A DNA stretch of 64,000 nt, taken from assembly GCF_003123725.1 (NCBI RefSeq), contig NZ_QETA01000001.1:496001-560000 (forward strand), given 5' to 3'. Origin of the DNA: Corticimicrobacter populi (lineage in GTDB: Bacteria; Pseudomonadota; Gammaproteobacteria; Burkholderiales; Burkholderiaceae_B). The notes beneath the pieces were generated by a model, which ran no database searches, was not told the origin of the DNA, and saw only the letters and a list, made by a program, of their open reading frames with translations. Positions 39,171 through 48,974 of the stretch are shown here, one piece after another. Both the position numbers and the translations under genes were made by a program. How positions within the stretch are numbered: the first letter of the stretch is position 1; every line of letters begins with the position of its first letter.

Positions 39171-41795
39171 ATGAAATCGTCCGAAATACGTCAGAAATAT
39201 CTGCAGTTCTTCCAGTCCAAGGGGCATACGTTGGTGCCGTCGGCATCGCTGGTGCCCGGCAATGATCCAACGCTGCTGTTCACCAACAGCGGCATGGTGC
39301 AGTTCAAAGACGTCTTCACCGGACGCGAGACCCGCCCCTACAAGCGCGCGACCTCGGCACAGCGCTGCGTGCGTGCGGGCGGCAAGCACAATGATCTCGA
39401 AAATGTTGGCTATACCGCACGGCACCATACCTTTTTCGAGATGCTGGGTAATTTCAGCTTCGGCGATTATTTCAAGCGCGATGCGATCCACTTTGCCTGG
39501 GAATTGCTGACCAAGGTGTACGGGTTGCCTCATGAAAAGCTGTGGATTACCGTCTATCACGAGGATGACGAGGCTTGGGGCATCTGGGCCAACGAAGTGG
39601 GCGTACCTGCCGAGCGCATCATTCGCATCGGTGACAACAAGGGGGCGCGCTATGCTTCCGACAACTTCTGGCAGATGGCCGATACCGGTCCCTGCGGCCC
39701 GTGCTCCGAGATTTTCTACGATCACGGCCCGGATGTCGCCGGTGGGCCTCCGGGATCGCCCGATGAGGATGGAGACCGCTATATCGAGATCTGGAATCTC
39801 GTGTTCATGCAGTTCGATCGTGATGCCGATGGCAATCTCACGCCACTGCCGCGTCCCTGCGTGGATACCGGGATGGGGCTCGAGCGGGTGTCGGCCGTGC
39901 TGCAGGGCGTGCATTCCAACTACGAGATCGACCTGTTCCAGCATCTGATTGCGGCAGCTGCCCGCGAGACCGGTGTCCAGGACCTTGGCAACAATTCGCT
40001 CAAGGTCATTGCCGACCATATCCGCGCCTGCTCGTTTCTGATCGTTGATGGCGTCATTCCCGGCAACGAAGGCCGGGGTTATGTGCTGCGCCGGATCATC
40101 CGCCGCGCACTGCGTCATGGCTACAAGCTGGGTCAGACCAGGCCGTTCTTCCACCGTCTGGTCGCAGACCTGGTTGGAGAAATGGGCGAAGCCTATCCCG
40201 AGCTGGCCGCGATGGCAGAGCGTGTCACCCAGGTCCTGCGCCAGGAAGAAGAACGCTTTGGCGAAACACTCGAGAACGGCATGCGCATCCTTGATGCAGC
40301 CCTTGAGGCGTTGCCAAAGGGCGAGCCTCTGGATGGCAGTACGCTGTTCACGCTGTACGATACTTATGGTTTCCCGGTCGATCTCACGGCCGACATTTGT
40401 CGCGAACGCCAGGTCGAGGTCGATCTCGATGGCTTTGATCGCAACATGGAAAAACAGCGCCAGCAGGCGCGTGCCGCAGGTAAGTTCAAGCTGGCCGAAG
40501 GTCTGTCGTATGCCGGTGTTGATACCGTGTTTCACGGCTACGATACGCTGCAGGCCGAAGGCAAGGTCACGGCGCTGTATGTTGGCGGAACGCAGGTCGA
40601 TGAGGTGCAGGCCGGGCAGGATGCCGTGATCGTGCTCGACAACACGCCGTTCTACGCGGAGTCTGGTGGCCAGGTCGGGGATGCCGGTGTGTTCCAGTCA
40701 GGCACTGTCCAGTTCGATGTGGCCGATACCCACAAGATCCAGCCCCAGGTGTTCGGTCACCACGGGCATGTGGCGCGTGGCACGATCCGCGTGGGAGATA
40801 CGCTTCAGGGCAATGTTGATGTGGCCCGTCGCTGGCGCATCATGCGGCACCATTCGGCAACCCATCTGCTGCACAAGGCGTTGCGCGAAACACTGGGCAG
40901 CCATGTGCAGCAGCGTGGTTCTCTGGTCGATCCCGACAAGACCCGCTTCGACTTTGCGCACGATGCGCCTGTCAGCGATGCCGACATCGCCGCCATCGAG
41001 GCGATCGTCAATCGCGAGGTCTTGCTGAACCAGCCTGTCGAGTCCCGTCTGCTGGCCTATGACGATGCGGTTGCCAGCGGTGCCATGGCCTTGTTCGGCG
41101 AAAAATATGGCGATGTGGTGCGTGTCGTGGATATCGGCTTCTCGCGCGAATTGTGCGGCGGGACTCATGTCAGTCGCACGGGCGATATCGGTCTCTTCAA
41201 GGTGGTGGCCGAGGGGGGCGTGGCTGCAGGTGTGCGCCGTATCGAGGCTATCGCCGGCGAAAGCGCGCTGGCCTGGGTACAGCAGCAGGAAAGCCTGCTG
41301 GAACGTGCCGCATCGGCACTCAAAGGGCCGGTTGCCGAGCTGCCGGCACGCATTCAGCAGACGCAGGAACATCTGCGCGCGCTTGAGAAGGAAGTCGAGC
41401 AACTGCGCAGCAAGCTGGCGGCCAATGCCGGCAATGAGCTGGCTGCACAGGCTGTCGATGTTCAGAGGGCCAAGGTGCTGGCAGCCAGCCTGGGGCAGGC
41501 CGATGCCAAGGTGCTGCGCGGCATGATCGATCAGCTCAAGGACAAGCTGCAATCTGCTGTGGTGCTGCTGGCTGCCGAAAGCGATGGCAAGATCAGCATT
41601 GCAGCAGGTGTGACCCAGGATCTGGTGGCGCGTGGCGTCAAGGCTGGCGAACTGGTGGCGCATGTGTCCGGCCAGCTTGGCGGCAAGGGGGGCGGACGTC
41701 CTGACATGGCCATGGGCGGTGGCACCGATATCGCTGCATTGCCTGCCGCTGTGGCGGGCGTGCAGGCCTGGGCTGCAGAGCGTCTCTCCAAATGA
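39171..41795 (+). CDS. alaS: Alanyl-tRNA synthetase
   Basis: This 874-residue enzyme has the class II core ([40 protein letters not shown]). The editing domain has HSATH and CGGTH zinc-type motifs, and the C-Ala domain starts about residue 750 ([11 protein letters not shown] near the end). It charges tRNA-Ala and clears Ser/Gly mischarging. The ATG at 39171 matches the usual MKSSEIR start of the family. It is coupled to the tusA-like gene by ATGA. Confidence 0.97.
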   Translation: MKSSEIRQKYLQFFQSKGHTLVPSASLVPGNDPTLLFTNSGMVQFKDVFTGRETRPYKRATSAQRCVRAGGKHNDLENVGYTARHHTFFEMLGNFSFGDYFKRDAIHFAWELLTKVYGLPHEKLWITVYHEDDEAWGIWANEVGVPAERIIRIGDNKGARYASDNFWQMADTGPCGPCSEIFYDHGPDVAGGPPGSPDEDGDRYIEIWNLVFMQFDRDADGNLTPLPRPCVDTGMGLERVSAVLQGVHSNYEIDLFQHLIAAAARETGVQDLGNNSLKVIADHIRACSFLIVDGVIPGNEGRGYVLRRIIRRALRHGYKLGQTRPFFHRLVADLVGEMGEAYPELAAMAERVTQVLRQEEERFGETLENGMRILDAALEALPKGEPLDGSTLFTLYDTYGFPVDLTADICRERQVEVDLDGFDRNMEKQRQQARAAGKFKLAEGLSYAGVDTVFHGYDTLQAEGKVTALYVGGTQVDEVQAGQDAVIVLDNTPFYAESGGQVGDAGVFQSGTVQFDVADTHKIQPQVFGHHGHVARGTIRVGDTLQGNVDVARRWRIMRHHSATHLLHKALRETLGSHVQQRGSLVDPDKTRFDFAHDAPVSDADIAAIEAIVNREVLLNQPVESRLLAYDDAVASGAMALFGEKYGDVVRVVDIGFSRELCGGTHVSRTGDIGLFKVVAEGGVAAGVRRIEAIAGESALAWVQQQESLLERAASALKGPVAELPARIQQTQEHLRALEKEVEQLRSKLAANAGNELAAQAVDVQRAKVLAASLGQADAKVLRGMIDQLKDKLQSAVVLLAAESDGKISIAAGVTQDLVARGVKAGELVAHVSGQLGGKGGGRPDMAMGGGTDIAALPAAVAGVQAWAAERLSK

Positions 41796-42028
41796 CCAAG
41801 CAGGTCTTCCATGCCGAAGTCGAGGCAGTCGGGCTGAAATGCCCGCTGCCCATCCTGCGTGCCAAGAAGGCATTGGCGCAGATGGAAAGCGGGCAGGTGC
41901 TGCGGGTCAGCACCGATGATCCGGGTGCCATACGCGATTTCGAGGCATTCTGTCGCCAGACCGGCAATGCCCTGCTTGGGCAGGAACAGGCCGAAGGCCA
42001 TTGTGTGCATTACGTGCAGCGTCGTTGA
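41792..42028 (+). CDS. TusA-like sulfurtransferase
   Basis: This 78-residue protein belongs to the TusA/SirA family, with the CPxP motif in [17 protein letters not shown] (cysteine about residue 17) and the later [20 protein letters not shown]. TusA proteins carry persulfide sulfur to tRNA thiolation or other sinks. Co-transcription with alaS, through an ATGA overlap, is known from Burkholderiales as far as I recall. Confidence 0.9.
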   Translation: MTKQVFHAEVEAVGLKCPLPILRAKKALAQMESGQVLRVSTDDPGAIRDFEAFCRQTGNALLGQEQAEGHCVHYVQRR

Positions 42029-42120
42029 GGTCGTCCAGTGCGTGGCAAGCCCCGCCGTTATTAGCCCTTGAGTGATCCGTTTTTCCGCAGCATGATTGTG
42101 CTGCGTGAATTCATCAATGA

Positions 42121-42165
42121 AAAAGCCCCCGAGATCTGGATAGATCCAGTTTCGGGGGCTTTCTT
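42121..42165. terminator. Bidirectional terminator between tusA-like and M16 genes
   Basis: GCCCCCGA pairs with TCGGGGGC. An inner CTGGA/TCCAG stem extends it, and A-rich and T-rich flanks lie on the two sides. It serves the convergent alaS and min-M16 transcripts. Confidence 0.85.
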
Positions 42166-42211
42166 GTTTGCAAGCTGCGGTGTGTCTGGCGCAGCTTGTG
42201 CAGCGTGGTGC

Positions 42212-45070
42212 TTACTTGGGTTTGAAGTCACCCGCGATGGCCTTGCTGAAGTCAGCCGGCTGCAGGTATTTGCGCAACGCCGAATTGACCTCGGAGGCCT
42301 TGAGTGCACGCAGGCGTTCATCGAGTCTGACGGCCCAGTTGAAATCACGGCCACGGTCAAGATAACCCAGCCAGAGGCCTGCGAGGGCAGCATCCTGGGC
42401 GTAGGAGAGGGCGCGGTAGTTGAGCAGGGCGGTGATGCCATCCGCTACTTCCTGGTCGCCGAATCCATCCTTGAGCACGCGTGCCAGTTCTTCATTGATG
42501 GCCTGTTCCAGCTTGGCACGGTTTTCGGGCGCGAAGATGGCGTAGACGCTCCAGCTGGATGAGGGTTCGAACGCCGATACGGTCAACTGACTGCGCACGT
42601 TGTACGATAATCCGTCCTGTTCGCGTACCCGATTCCAGAGACGTGAGGTTTCCGATGTGCCGAGCAGGAAATTGGCCAGGTACAGCGCCGGATAGTCGGG
42701 GTCCGTATCCTGCAGCTTCAAGGGCTGGATGGCCAGATAGAATGCGTTGGCCTTGTCCGGCGTATCGATGTCGAAAGTCTTGGCTGGAATGTCGCGATAG
42801 GGTGAGTCCAGGCGAACATAGGTCGGGGCTTTCCTCCAGGTGGACAGGCCCTGGCTCAGTGCCTGCTTGACGCTGTCCGGATCAAATTCCCCCACTGCGC
42901 TGAAGCTGATGTTGCCGGCACCATAGAAGCGTTCGTGAAAGGCTTCGAGTTGCTTGCGGTCCAGCGCCTGGTAGGCAGCCAGCATCTGTTCGAAGCTCGG
43001 CGTGTAGCGGATATCGTCCGGTTGCCATGGGTTGTCATAGCGTGCCAATGCCTGCTGGGCCAGCGCTGATGGCTCGGTCATGGCGTTCTGGATCGAGGCA
43101 ATGGCCTGGCGCTTGTACTCCTCGATCTGGTCCGCCGGGAAGGTCGGGTTTTTGAGCACTTCGAAGGCAATGTCCATCAGTGCGGGCAGGTTGGCACCTG
43201 TCGTCGACATCGAGATGGTGAGTGTATTGCCTCCACCCGAGAAATACAGCTCGCCTTGCAAGGCGTTGACCTTGTCATGGATCTGCTGGCGGCTCAGGCT
43301 GCGGGTTCCGTTTGCCAGGAGTTCTGCTGTTGCGCTCGACGCCAGGCGCTGTCCGTCGAGCTGGGTGGCATCTGCAAAGCGCATGCGCAGGCGCGCTTCG
43401 ACTCGTTCACCACGTGCCTCCTTGGGCAGCAGCGCGAGTTCGACGGCTCCACTGGGCAATTCCAGTGTGCTGCGCTGGGTCAGGGCCTCGATGTTGGCAG
43501 GCGAGGGATCGAATGCGCCGACCTGACGGAAGTCCGGGTCGCCGCGGTAGTCTTTGAGCGTTGCGGCGAGATCGACGGGTGTGGGAGCGGGAGCCCGCAG
43601 CGGCTTTTCCGTCGGGATATAGCGTCCGGCAGTGCGGTTACTAGGTACCAGAAACTCAGTGGCTGCACGCTGTACCTGTTCCAGCGTGGCATCGCGTATG
43701 CGGTCGCGCTGCAGGAACAGCAGGCGCCAGTCACCGGCGGCAATCGCTTCGGAAAGGGCGACGCCAACCGACTCTGCATCGCTGTAGAGCTGTTGCCACT
43801 GCGACATCCACTGGTTGCGGGCACGGTCGAGTTCTTCTTGTGTGAAGGGATGCCTGGTCAGCGTATCTTCCAGTGTGGACACGACCGTATCCAGGGCTAG
43901 CTCGACATCCTGGCCCTGTTCGAGTTGGGCACCGAACATGAGTTGGCCGGGCTGGTTGCGATCCATGGCAAAACCGAAGACCGAGGCAGCCTGTCCTGTG
44001 GGAATCAATGCCTGATAAAGGCGACCCGAGGGCGTGTCGGCCAGAATCAGGGTTGCAAGGTCCAGATAGGACATGTCCGGATGTGCGGCGGCAGGTGCAT
44101 GATAGAGCGCAGCGACCAGCGGAATGCCGCCCTGGCGGCGCAGCGTGACCATGCGTTCGCCGTCCTGAACGGGCTCGACAGTGTATTCTGCAGGCAGCGT
44201 GCGCGCCGGACGGGCCAGCTTACCGAAGATGCGGGCGATGTCAGCCAGTGTGGTGACTGGATCAAATTTGCCACTGACTGTCAGGACCGCATTGTCGGGT
44301 TGGTAGTATTGGTGGTAGAAGGCACGCAACTGGTCGATGTCGACATTCTCGACATCGGAGCGGGAGCCGATGGTGCTCTTGCCATAGTTGTGCCACTGGT
44401 ACGAGACGGCCTGCATCTTCTGCATCAGGACTCGGAAGGGATTGTTCTCACCGCTTTCCATTTCGTTGCGCACGACCGTCATTTCAGAGTCGAGGTCTTC
44501 GCGCAGGATCAGCGAGTTCACCATGGCATCGGCCTGCCAGCCCAGGTACCACTCCAGCGTATCGGGATTGGCGGAAAAACTGGCGAAATAATTGGTGCGG
44601 TCGACACTGGTCGAGCCATTGGCCTGCAGGCCGCGGCGGGAGAACTCACCCAGCGCGTTGCGGGTGGTTTCCGTGCCCTTGAACAGCATGTGTTCTAGCA
44701 GGTGGGCCATGCCGGTCTCACCACGTCCTTCGTGGCGGGAACCCACCAGATAGGTCATGTTGACGGTGGTGGTGGGCTTGGAGGCATCGGGTGCCAGCAG
44801 CACGGTCAGGCCGTTATCGAGTCGGTACTCAGTGATGCCTTCAATAGAGGGGCCCTGCTGTACCCCAGGTGGCAACGGGGTGGTTGATGCCGCCTGAGTG
44901 GCCTGTTGCTGCTGAGCATCGCTGCCCTGGGCATCGGGTGCGGCACCGGAAGCCCAGGCTGCGGGTTGCACGACACCCAGCGAAGCGGTCAGCGCCAGCA
45001 CCAGTGCCAGAGACCGGAAAGAGTGGAGGGAATGCATCCGGGTAAGGGGGCTGGTGCGTGGGCGGCTCAT
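42212..45070 (-). CDS. Periplasmic M16 family zinc peptidase, two-domain
   Basis: The 952-residue protein carries a signal peptide (HSFRSLALVLALTASLGVVQ) and two M16 domains in one chain. The first has the inverted zinc motif HLLEH, inside TGMAHLLEHMLFKGTE. The second (after about residue 510) lacks it, as expected. It would degrade peptides in the periplasm. Start codons at 45070 and 45037 are both possible; the first is four bases from the minE stop. The operon with minE is a conserved-looking neighbour relation but the functional link is unknown. Confidence 0.88.
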   Translation of the reverse strand: MSRPRTSPLTRMHSLHSFRSLALVLALTASLGVVQPAAWASGAAPDAQGSDAQQQQATQAASTTPLPPGVQQGPSIEGITEYRLDNGLTVLLAPDASKPTTTVNMTYLVGSRHEGRGETGMAHLLEHMLFKGTETTRNALGEFSRRGLQANGSTSVDRTNYFASFSANPDTLEWYLGWQADAMVNSLILREDLDSEMTVVRNEMESGENNPFRVLMQKMQAVSYQWHNYGKSTIGSRSDVENVDIDQLRAFYHQYYQPDNAVLTVSGKFDPVTTLADIARIFGKLARPARTLPAEYTVEPVQDGERMVTLRRQGGIPLVAALYHAPAAAHPDMSYLDLATLILADTPSGRLYQALIPTGQAASVFGFAMDRNQPGQLMFGAQLEQGQDVELALDTVVSTLEDTLTRHPFTQEELDRARNQWMSQWQQLYSDAESVGVALSEAIAAGDWRLLFLQRDRIRDATLEQVQRAATEFLVPSNRTAGRYIPTEKPLRAPAPTPVDLAATLKDYRGDPDFRQVGAFDPSPANIEALTQRSTLELPSGAVELALLPKEARGERVEARLRMRFADATQLDGQRLASSATAELLANGTRSLSRQQIHDKVNALQGELYFSGGGNTLTISMSTTGANLPALMDIAFEVLKNPTFPADQIEEYKRQAIASIQNAMTEPSALAQQALARYDNPWQPDDIRYTPSFEQMLAAYQALDRKQLEAFHERFYGAGNISFSAVGEFDPDSVKQALSQGLSTWRKAPTYVRLDSPYRDIPAKTFDIDTPDKANAFYLAIQPLKLQDTDPDYPALYLANFLLGTSETSRLWNRVREQDGLSYNVRSQLTVSAFEPSSSWSVYAIFAPENRAKLEQAINEELARVLKDGFGDQEVADGITALLNYRALSYAQDAALAGLWLGYLDRGRDFNWAVRLDERLRALKASEVNSALRKYLQPADFSKAIAGDFKPK

Positions 45071-45074
45071 CGTG

Positions 45075-45350
45075 TCAGGGCGCTTTGGTGTCGTTATCGG
45101 GTTGGGGCATTTCGATCTTGACTTCCAGAACCTCAAGAGTGTCCTGACGGTCGAGCTGTACGGTGATGTCCTTGGGATCGATCTTGACGTACTTGGAAAT
45201 GACTTCGACCAGCTCACGCTGGAGTTGCGGCAGGTAGTCGGGCGAAGCGCCCCGACCCGAGCGTTCGTGGGCCAGAATGATCTGCAGGCGTTCCTTGGCA
45301 ACGCTGGCAGTCGGCTTTTTCTGGCCCATCAGGAAGGAAAAGAAAGACAT
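45075..45350 (-). CDS. minE: Cell division topological specificity factor MinE
   Basis: This 91-residue MinE has a membrane-targeting N-terminus ([20 protein letters not shown]), the MinD-contact helix ([12 protein letters not shown]) and the C-terminal dimer domain ([20 protein letters not shown]). It stimulates MinD ATPase and keeps MinC away from mid-cell. It is four bases after minD. Confidence 0.97.
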   Translation of the reverse strand: MSFFSFLMGQKKPTASVAKERLQIILAHERSGRGASPDYLPQLQRELVEVISKYVKIDPKDITVQLDRQDTLEVLEVKIEMPQPDNDTKAP

Positions 45351-45354
45351 GGGT

Positions 45355-46170
45355 TTACTTGCCTCCGAAAAGACGCTTGATCAGCCCGGGTTTTTCGTAG
45401 GAGGTGAACCGCAGGGGACGGTCTTCACCCAGATAGCGGGCAACGATATCGTCGTAGGCCTGGGCCACGTCGCTCTCCTTGAGATGAATGGCGGGAATCC
45501 CCTGGTTGGATGCCTGCAGGACATCCTCGGATTCCGGGGTGACGCCGATCAGCTTGATGCGCAGGATGTCCTCGACATCCTGGATCGAGAGCATTTCGCC
45601 CTCTGACACGCGCTTGGGGTTGTAGCGTGTGAGTAGCAGGAATTCCTTGACAGGATCCTCGCCTTTTTCGGCGCGGCGCGACTTGGAGGAGAGAATCCCC
45701 AGGATGCGGTCGGAATCCCGTACCGAAGATACTTCGGGGTTGGTCACGACCAAGGCGTCATCGGCAAAATAGGCAGCCATCAGGGCACCGGTCTCGATGC
45801 CGGCGGGCGAATCGCAGACAATGTAGTCAAAGCCCATGCCTTTGAGATCTTCAAGCACCTTGGCGACGCCTTCACGGGTCAAGGCATCCTTGTCCCGCGT
45901 CTGCGAGGCAGGCAGGATATAGAGGTTCTCGAGTTGCTTGTCGCGGATCAGGGCCTGGTTGAGCGTGGCTTCGCCCTGGATGACATTGACGAAGTCATAT
46001 ACCACCCGGCGCTCGCAGCCCATGATGAGATCAAGGTTGCGCAGCCCGACGTCGAAGTCGATCACGGCAGTCTTGTGCCCGCGCATGGCCAGACCGGCCG
46101 AGAAACTGGCGCTGGTGGTGGTTTTGCCTACGCCACCCTTGCCGGAGGTCACCACAATGATACGTGTCAT
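45355..46170 (-). CDS. minD: Septum site-determining ATPase MinD
   Basis: The 271-residue protein has the deviant Walker [10 protein letters not shown] (about residues 10-18) and ends in an amphipathic membrane helix ([15 protein letters not shown]). The ATG at 46170 gives the standard N-terminus [13 protein letters not shown]. It pairs with MinC to block division at the poles. Confidence 0.97.
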   Translation of the reverse strand: MTRIIVVTSGKGGVGKTTTSASFSAGLAMRGHKTAVIDFDVGLRNLDLIMGCERRVVYDFVNVIQGEATLNQALIRDKQLENLYILPASQTRDKDALTREGVAKVLEDLKGMGFDYIVCDSPAGIETGALMAAYFADDALVVTNPEVSSVRDSDRILGILSSKSRRAEKGEDPVKEFLLLTRYNPKRVSEGEMLSIQDVEDILRIKLIGVTPESEDVLQASNQGIPAIHLKESDVAQAYDDIVARYLGEDRPLRFTSYEKPGLIKRLFGGK

Positions 46171-46283
46171 GACGGAGAAATCCTTTTTGATGTTTTGGCG
46201 CAATGCCGCATCACAGTGCGCAACCCATGATTCTATGCGGGATTGCCAGGATATAGGATTGCTTGCCTTGATTTATTGAAAGA

Positions 46284-47123
46284 TTATGTGTTTAGTGCCG
46301 TGATCTGCAAGTGTTCGCCATCGAGCTGGATCAACGCAGCCCGTTGGTGTACATCCGGTTCGAGTGCGTTTTCGACGACCCGATAGACGCCGGCGATCGC
46401 CACCAGCTCCGGCTCCAGGCAGGTCGTGAAAATTCGTGCGCCGGGATTGCCGCGCGCCCCGGCCATGGCCTTGCCACGCAAGGGACCATAGACATGGATA
46501 TTGCCGTCGGCAATCACCTCGGCACCCTGGCTGACCATGCCGACGACGATCAGGTCGCCATTGCGTGCATAGATACGCTGGCCCGAACGCAATGGTCGGT
46601 TGATCACCAGTGTGTCGGCGGAAAGCGGCGCGTCTGTTGCCGGTTGTTCACCAGTCGTGGCTGCGGCCACATCGGGCGTGGGTATGGTGTTGGCTGCAGC
46701 CTGTTTTTTTTGCATCGCCTGCTTGGTCTGTGCCGATTCGGCATGGGCAGGCACAGCCTGGACCCGGTCGGCCTTTTCCTTGGCCACCGGGGCGCGGGCA
46801 GGGCGCTCTGCCGCCGTATCGACGGCGGTCAGGCCGGCTGCCTGGGCGTCGTCGAGCAAGGCACCCTCTGCCAGCACACCAATGACCGGCAATTGTTGCC
46901 GGCGCAGCAGCTCAAGCAACCAGGGCCAGTCCGGAGACTGTTGCAGTTGTCGGGCGTCGATCACGATCGGCTCCTGGCGGAACAGACTGCCGGCATGGTC
47001 CATGCGCTGCGTCAGCTCGGCTTCAATTTCGGCCGGCTCGTGGGTGTGCAGTACCAGCCTGAGGGCGTAGAGCGTGGCGCTCTTGAAGTCGAGTGCCGGT
47101 GTCGGGCGGGAAGGTGCGCTCAT
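46284..47123 (-). CDS. minC: Septum site-determining protein MinC
   Basis: This 279-residue protein has an N-terminal MinC domain and a C-terminal beta-helix (VINRPLRSGQRIYARNGDLI, PLRGKAMAGARGNPGARIF). A long alanine/lysine-rich linker (about residues 115-165) makes it longer than the usual 230. The start at 47123 overlaps the glnS stop by ATGA, so division control is co-translated with glnS. Confidence 0.95.
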   Translation of the reverse strand: MSAPSRPTPALDFKSATLYALRLVLHTHEPAEIEAELTQRMDHAGSLFRQEPIVIDARQLQQSPDWPWLLELLRRQQLPVIGVLAEGALLDDAQAAGLTAVDTAAERPARAPVAKEKADRVQAVPAHAESAQTKQAMQKKQAAANTIPTPDVAAATTGEQPATDAPLSADTLVINRPLRSGQRIYARNGDLIVVGMVSQGAEVIADGNIHVYGPLRGKAMAGARGNPGARIFTTCLEPELVAIAGVYRVVENALEPDVHQRAALIQLDGEHLQITALNT

Positions 47124-48898
47124 GCCTGCTTGCCCCACGAATCCTTGAGTGTGGTCGTGCGGTTCAGCACCAGTTTTTCGGGCGTGCTGTCGCGGCTGTC
47201 TGCAGCAAAATAGCCCAGCCGTTCGAATTGCCAGTGGCTGTCTTGCTGCGCGTCCAGCGAAGGCTCGACCCAGCCCTGGACAGTGCGGATCGAATCAGGA
47301 TTGATGTGGGCCAGGAAGTCCAGATCGCCGCTGTCGGGATGCGGGTGCGTGAACAAGCGGTCGTACAGCCGGATTTCGGCTGGCTGGGCATGCGCCTGGC
47401 TGATCCAGGTGATGGCACCCTTGACCTTCACGCTGTCGGCACCTGGGGTGCCGCTGCGGGTGTCGGGCAGGTATTCGGCCTGGACTTCGACGACGTTGCC
47501 GTGCGCGTCCTTGGTGAAGCCGGTGCAGCGGATGACGTAGGCATATTTCAGGCGCACCATGTTGCCGGGGAAGAGGCGGAAGAATTTTTTCGGCGCTTCT
47601 TCACGGAAATCGTCGCGTTCGATCCAGAGCATACGCCCGAAAGGAAACTCGCGCGTACCGGCATCATGATCATGCGGGTTGCGCGGTGCGTGGCAGGTTT
47701 CGTGCTGCCCTTCGGGGTAGTTGGTGATGACCAGGCGGATCGGATCGAGAATGGCGACGGCGCGGGCAGCGACCGGGTCGAGGTCGTCGCGCAGCGCCTG
47801 CTCCAGCACGCTGTAGTCGATGCGGGAGTCGGACTTGCTGACGCCCAGGCGATCGCAGAACAGCCGGATGGCGGTTGGTGTATAGCCGCGACGGCGCAGT
47901 CCGGCCAGCGTCGGCATGCGTGGATCATCCCAGCCGCTGACATGGCTTTCCGTGACCAGTTGACGCAGCTTGCGCTTGCTGGTGACGACATAGCTCAGGT
48001 TCATGCGGGCGAATTCGTACTGGTGAGGCAGAGGCTCGGACAGGCAGCCCAGTTCGGCCAGACGGGCCATCAGCCAGTCGTAGAAGGGGCGCTGGTCTTC
48101 GAATTCCAGTGTGCAGATGCTGTGCGTGATGCCTTCAAGCGCATCCTCGATGGGATGGGCATAGGTATACATCGGGTAGATCGGCCAGGCATCGCCGCTG
48201 CGATGGTGATGGGCATGGCGAATACGGTAGATGACCGGATCGCGCAGGTTGATGTTGGGCGAGGCCATGTCGATCCGGGCACGCAGCGCCATGCTGCCGT
48301 CGGGATGTTTGCCGGCGCGCATTTCCCTGAACAGGGCCAGTGATTCGGCCTCCGGCCTGTTGCGCCACGGAGAGTCCGTGCCAGGTTCGGTCAGGGTGCC
48401 GCGCATGGCCCGCATCTCATCGGGGCTTTGCTGGTCGATATAGGCGTGGCCTGCCTCGATCAGTGCCTCGGCGAACTGATACATGTATTCGAAATAATCA
48501 CTGGCGTAGAACAGGCAGGAGCGATTTTGGTCGTCGTGCCAGTCGAAACCGAGCCAGCGCACGGCATCGATGATCGAATCGACGTATTCCTGGTCTTCCT
48601 TTTCGGGATTGGTGTCGTCAAAGCGCAGGTGGCAGGTGCCGCCGTAGTCACGCGCCAGCCCGAAATTCAGGCAGATGCTCTTGGCGTGTCCCAGGTGCAG
48701 GTAACCGTTGGGTTCGGGCGGAAAGCGTGTGCGGATGCGCGCGTTATCCAGCGGCGCACCGGCCTGTTCGGATGCAGGGCCGGGACGGCCGGACCAGCGT
48801 TTGCCGCTGAAGCGCTGTGCGGCCAGATCGGCTTCGATGATCTGGCGCAGGAAATTGGTGGCGACGGGGGCCGCTGAATCAGGATGCTCGGTGGTCAT
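47120..48898 (-). CDS. glnS: Glutaminyl-tRNA synthetase
   Basis: This 592-residue class I synthetase has the HIGH-type motif PPEPNGYLHLGHAKS and the KMSKS-type motif VVTSKRKLRQLV. It charges tRNA-Gln. It heads the glnS-minC-minD-minE-M16 operon. The start at 48898 is chosen because the extra upstream codons read through the divergent promoter gap of 77 bases shared with the CydA-like gene. Confidence 0.96.
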   Translation of the reverse strand: MTTEHPDSAAPVATNFLRQIIEADLAAQRFSGKRWSGRPGPASEQAGAPLDNARIRTRFPPEPNGYLHLGHAKSICLNFGLARDYGGTCHLRFDDTNPEKEDQEYVDSIIDAVRWLGFDWHDDQNRSCLFYASDYFEYMYQFAEALIEAGHAYIDQQSPDEMRAMRGTLTEPGTDSPWRNRPEAESLALFREMRAGKHPDGSMALRARIDMASPNINLRDPVIYRIRHAHHHRSGDAWPIYPMYTYAHPIEDALEGITHSICTLEFEDQRPFYDWLMARLAELGCLSEPLPHQYEFARMNLSYVVTSKRKLRQLVTESHVSGWDDPRMPTLAGLRRRGYTPTAIRLFCDRLGVSKSDSRIDYSVLEQALRDDLDPVAARAVAILDPIRLVITNYPEGQHETCHAPRNPHDHDAGTREFPFGRMLWIERDDFREEAPKKFFRLFPGNMVRLKYAYVIRCTGFTKDAHGNVVEVQAEYLPDTRSGTPGADSVKVKGAITWISQAHAQPAEIRLYDRLFTHPHPDSGDLDFLAHINPDSIRTVQGWVEPSLDAQQDSHWQFERLGYFAADSRDSTPEKLVLNRTTTLKDSWGKQA

Positions 48899-48974
48899 GC
48901 TCGGAATCGGGTTTGTGAAAACAGGAATGCGCAAAGTATCAATTTTGCCATGTATGGCTCTACACTACCTCATT

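Noticed and set aside
39054-41873. Long minus-strand frames opposite alaS
   Set aside because: They are shadows of GC-rich alaS codons. alaS itself has all family motifs and the antisense products resemble nothing.
42212-45301. Extension of the M16 frame upstream to 45301
   Set aside because: The extra 77 codons overlap minE in another frame, and a signal peptide begins near 45070/45037.
48708-48974. N-terminal extension of the CydA-like frame to 48708
   Set aside because: It would overlap the divergent glnS gene, and the CydA-like N-terminus starts naturally at MDISSLSV.
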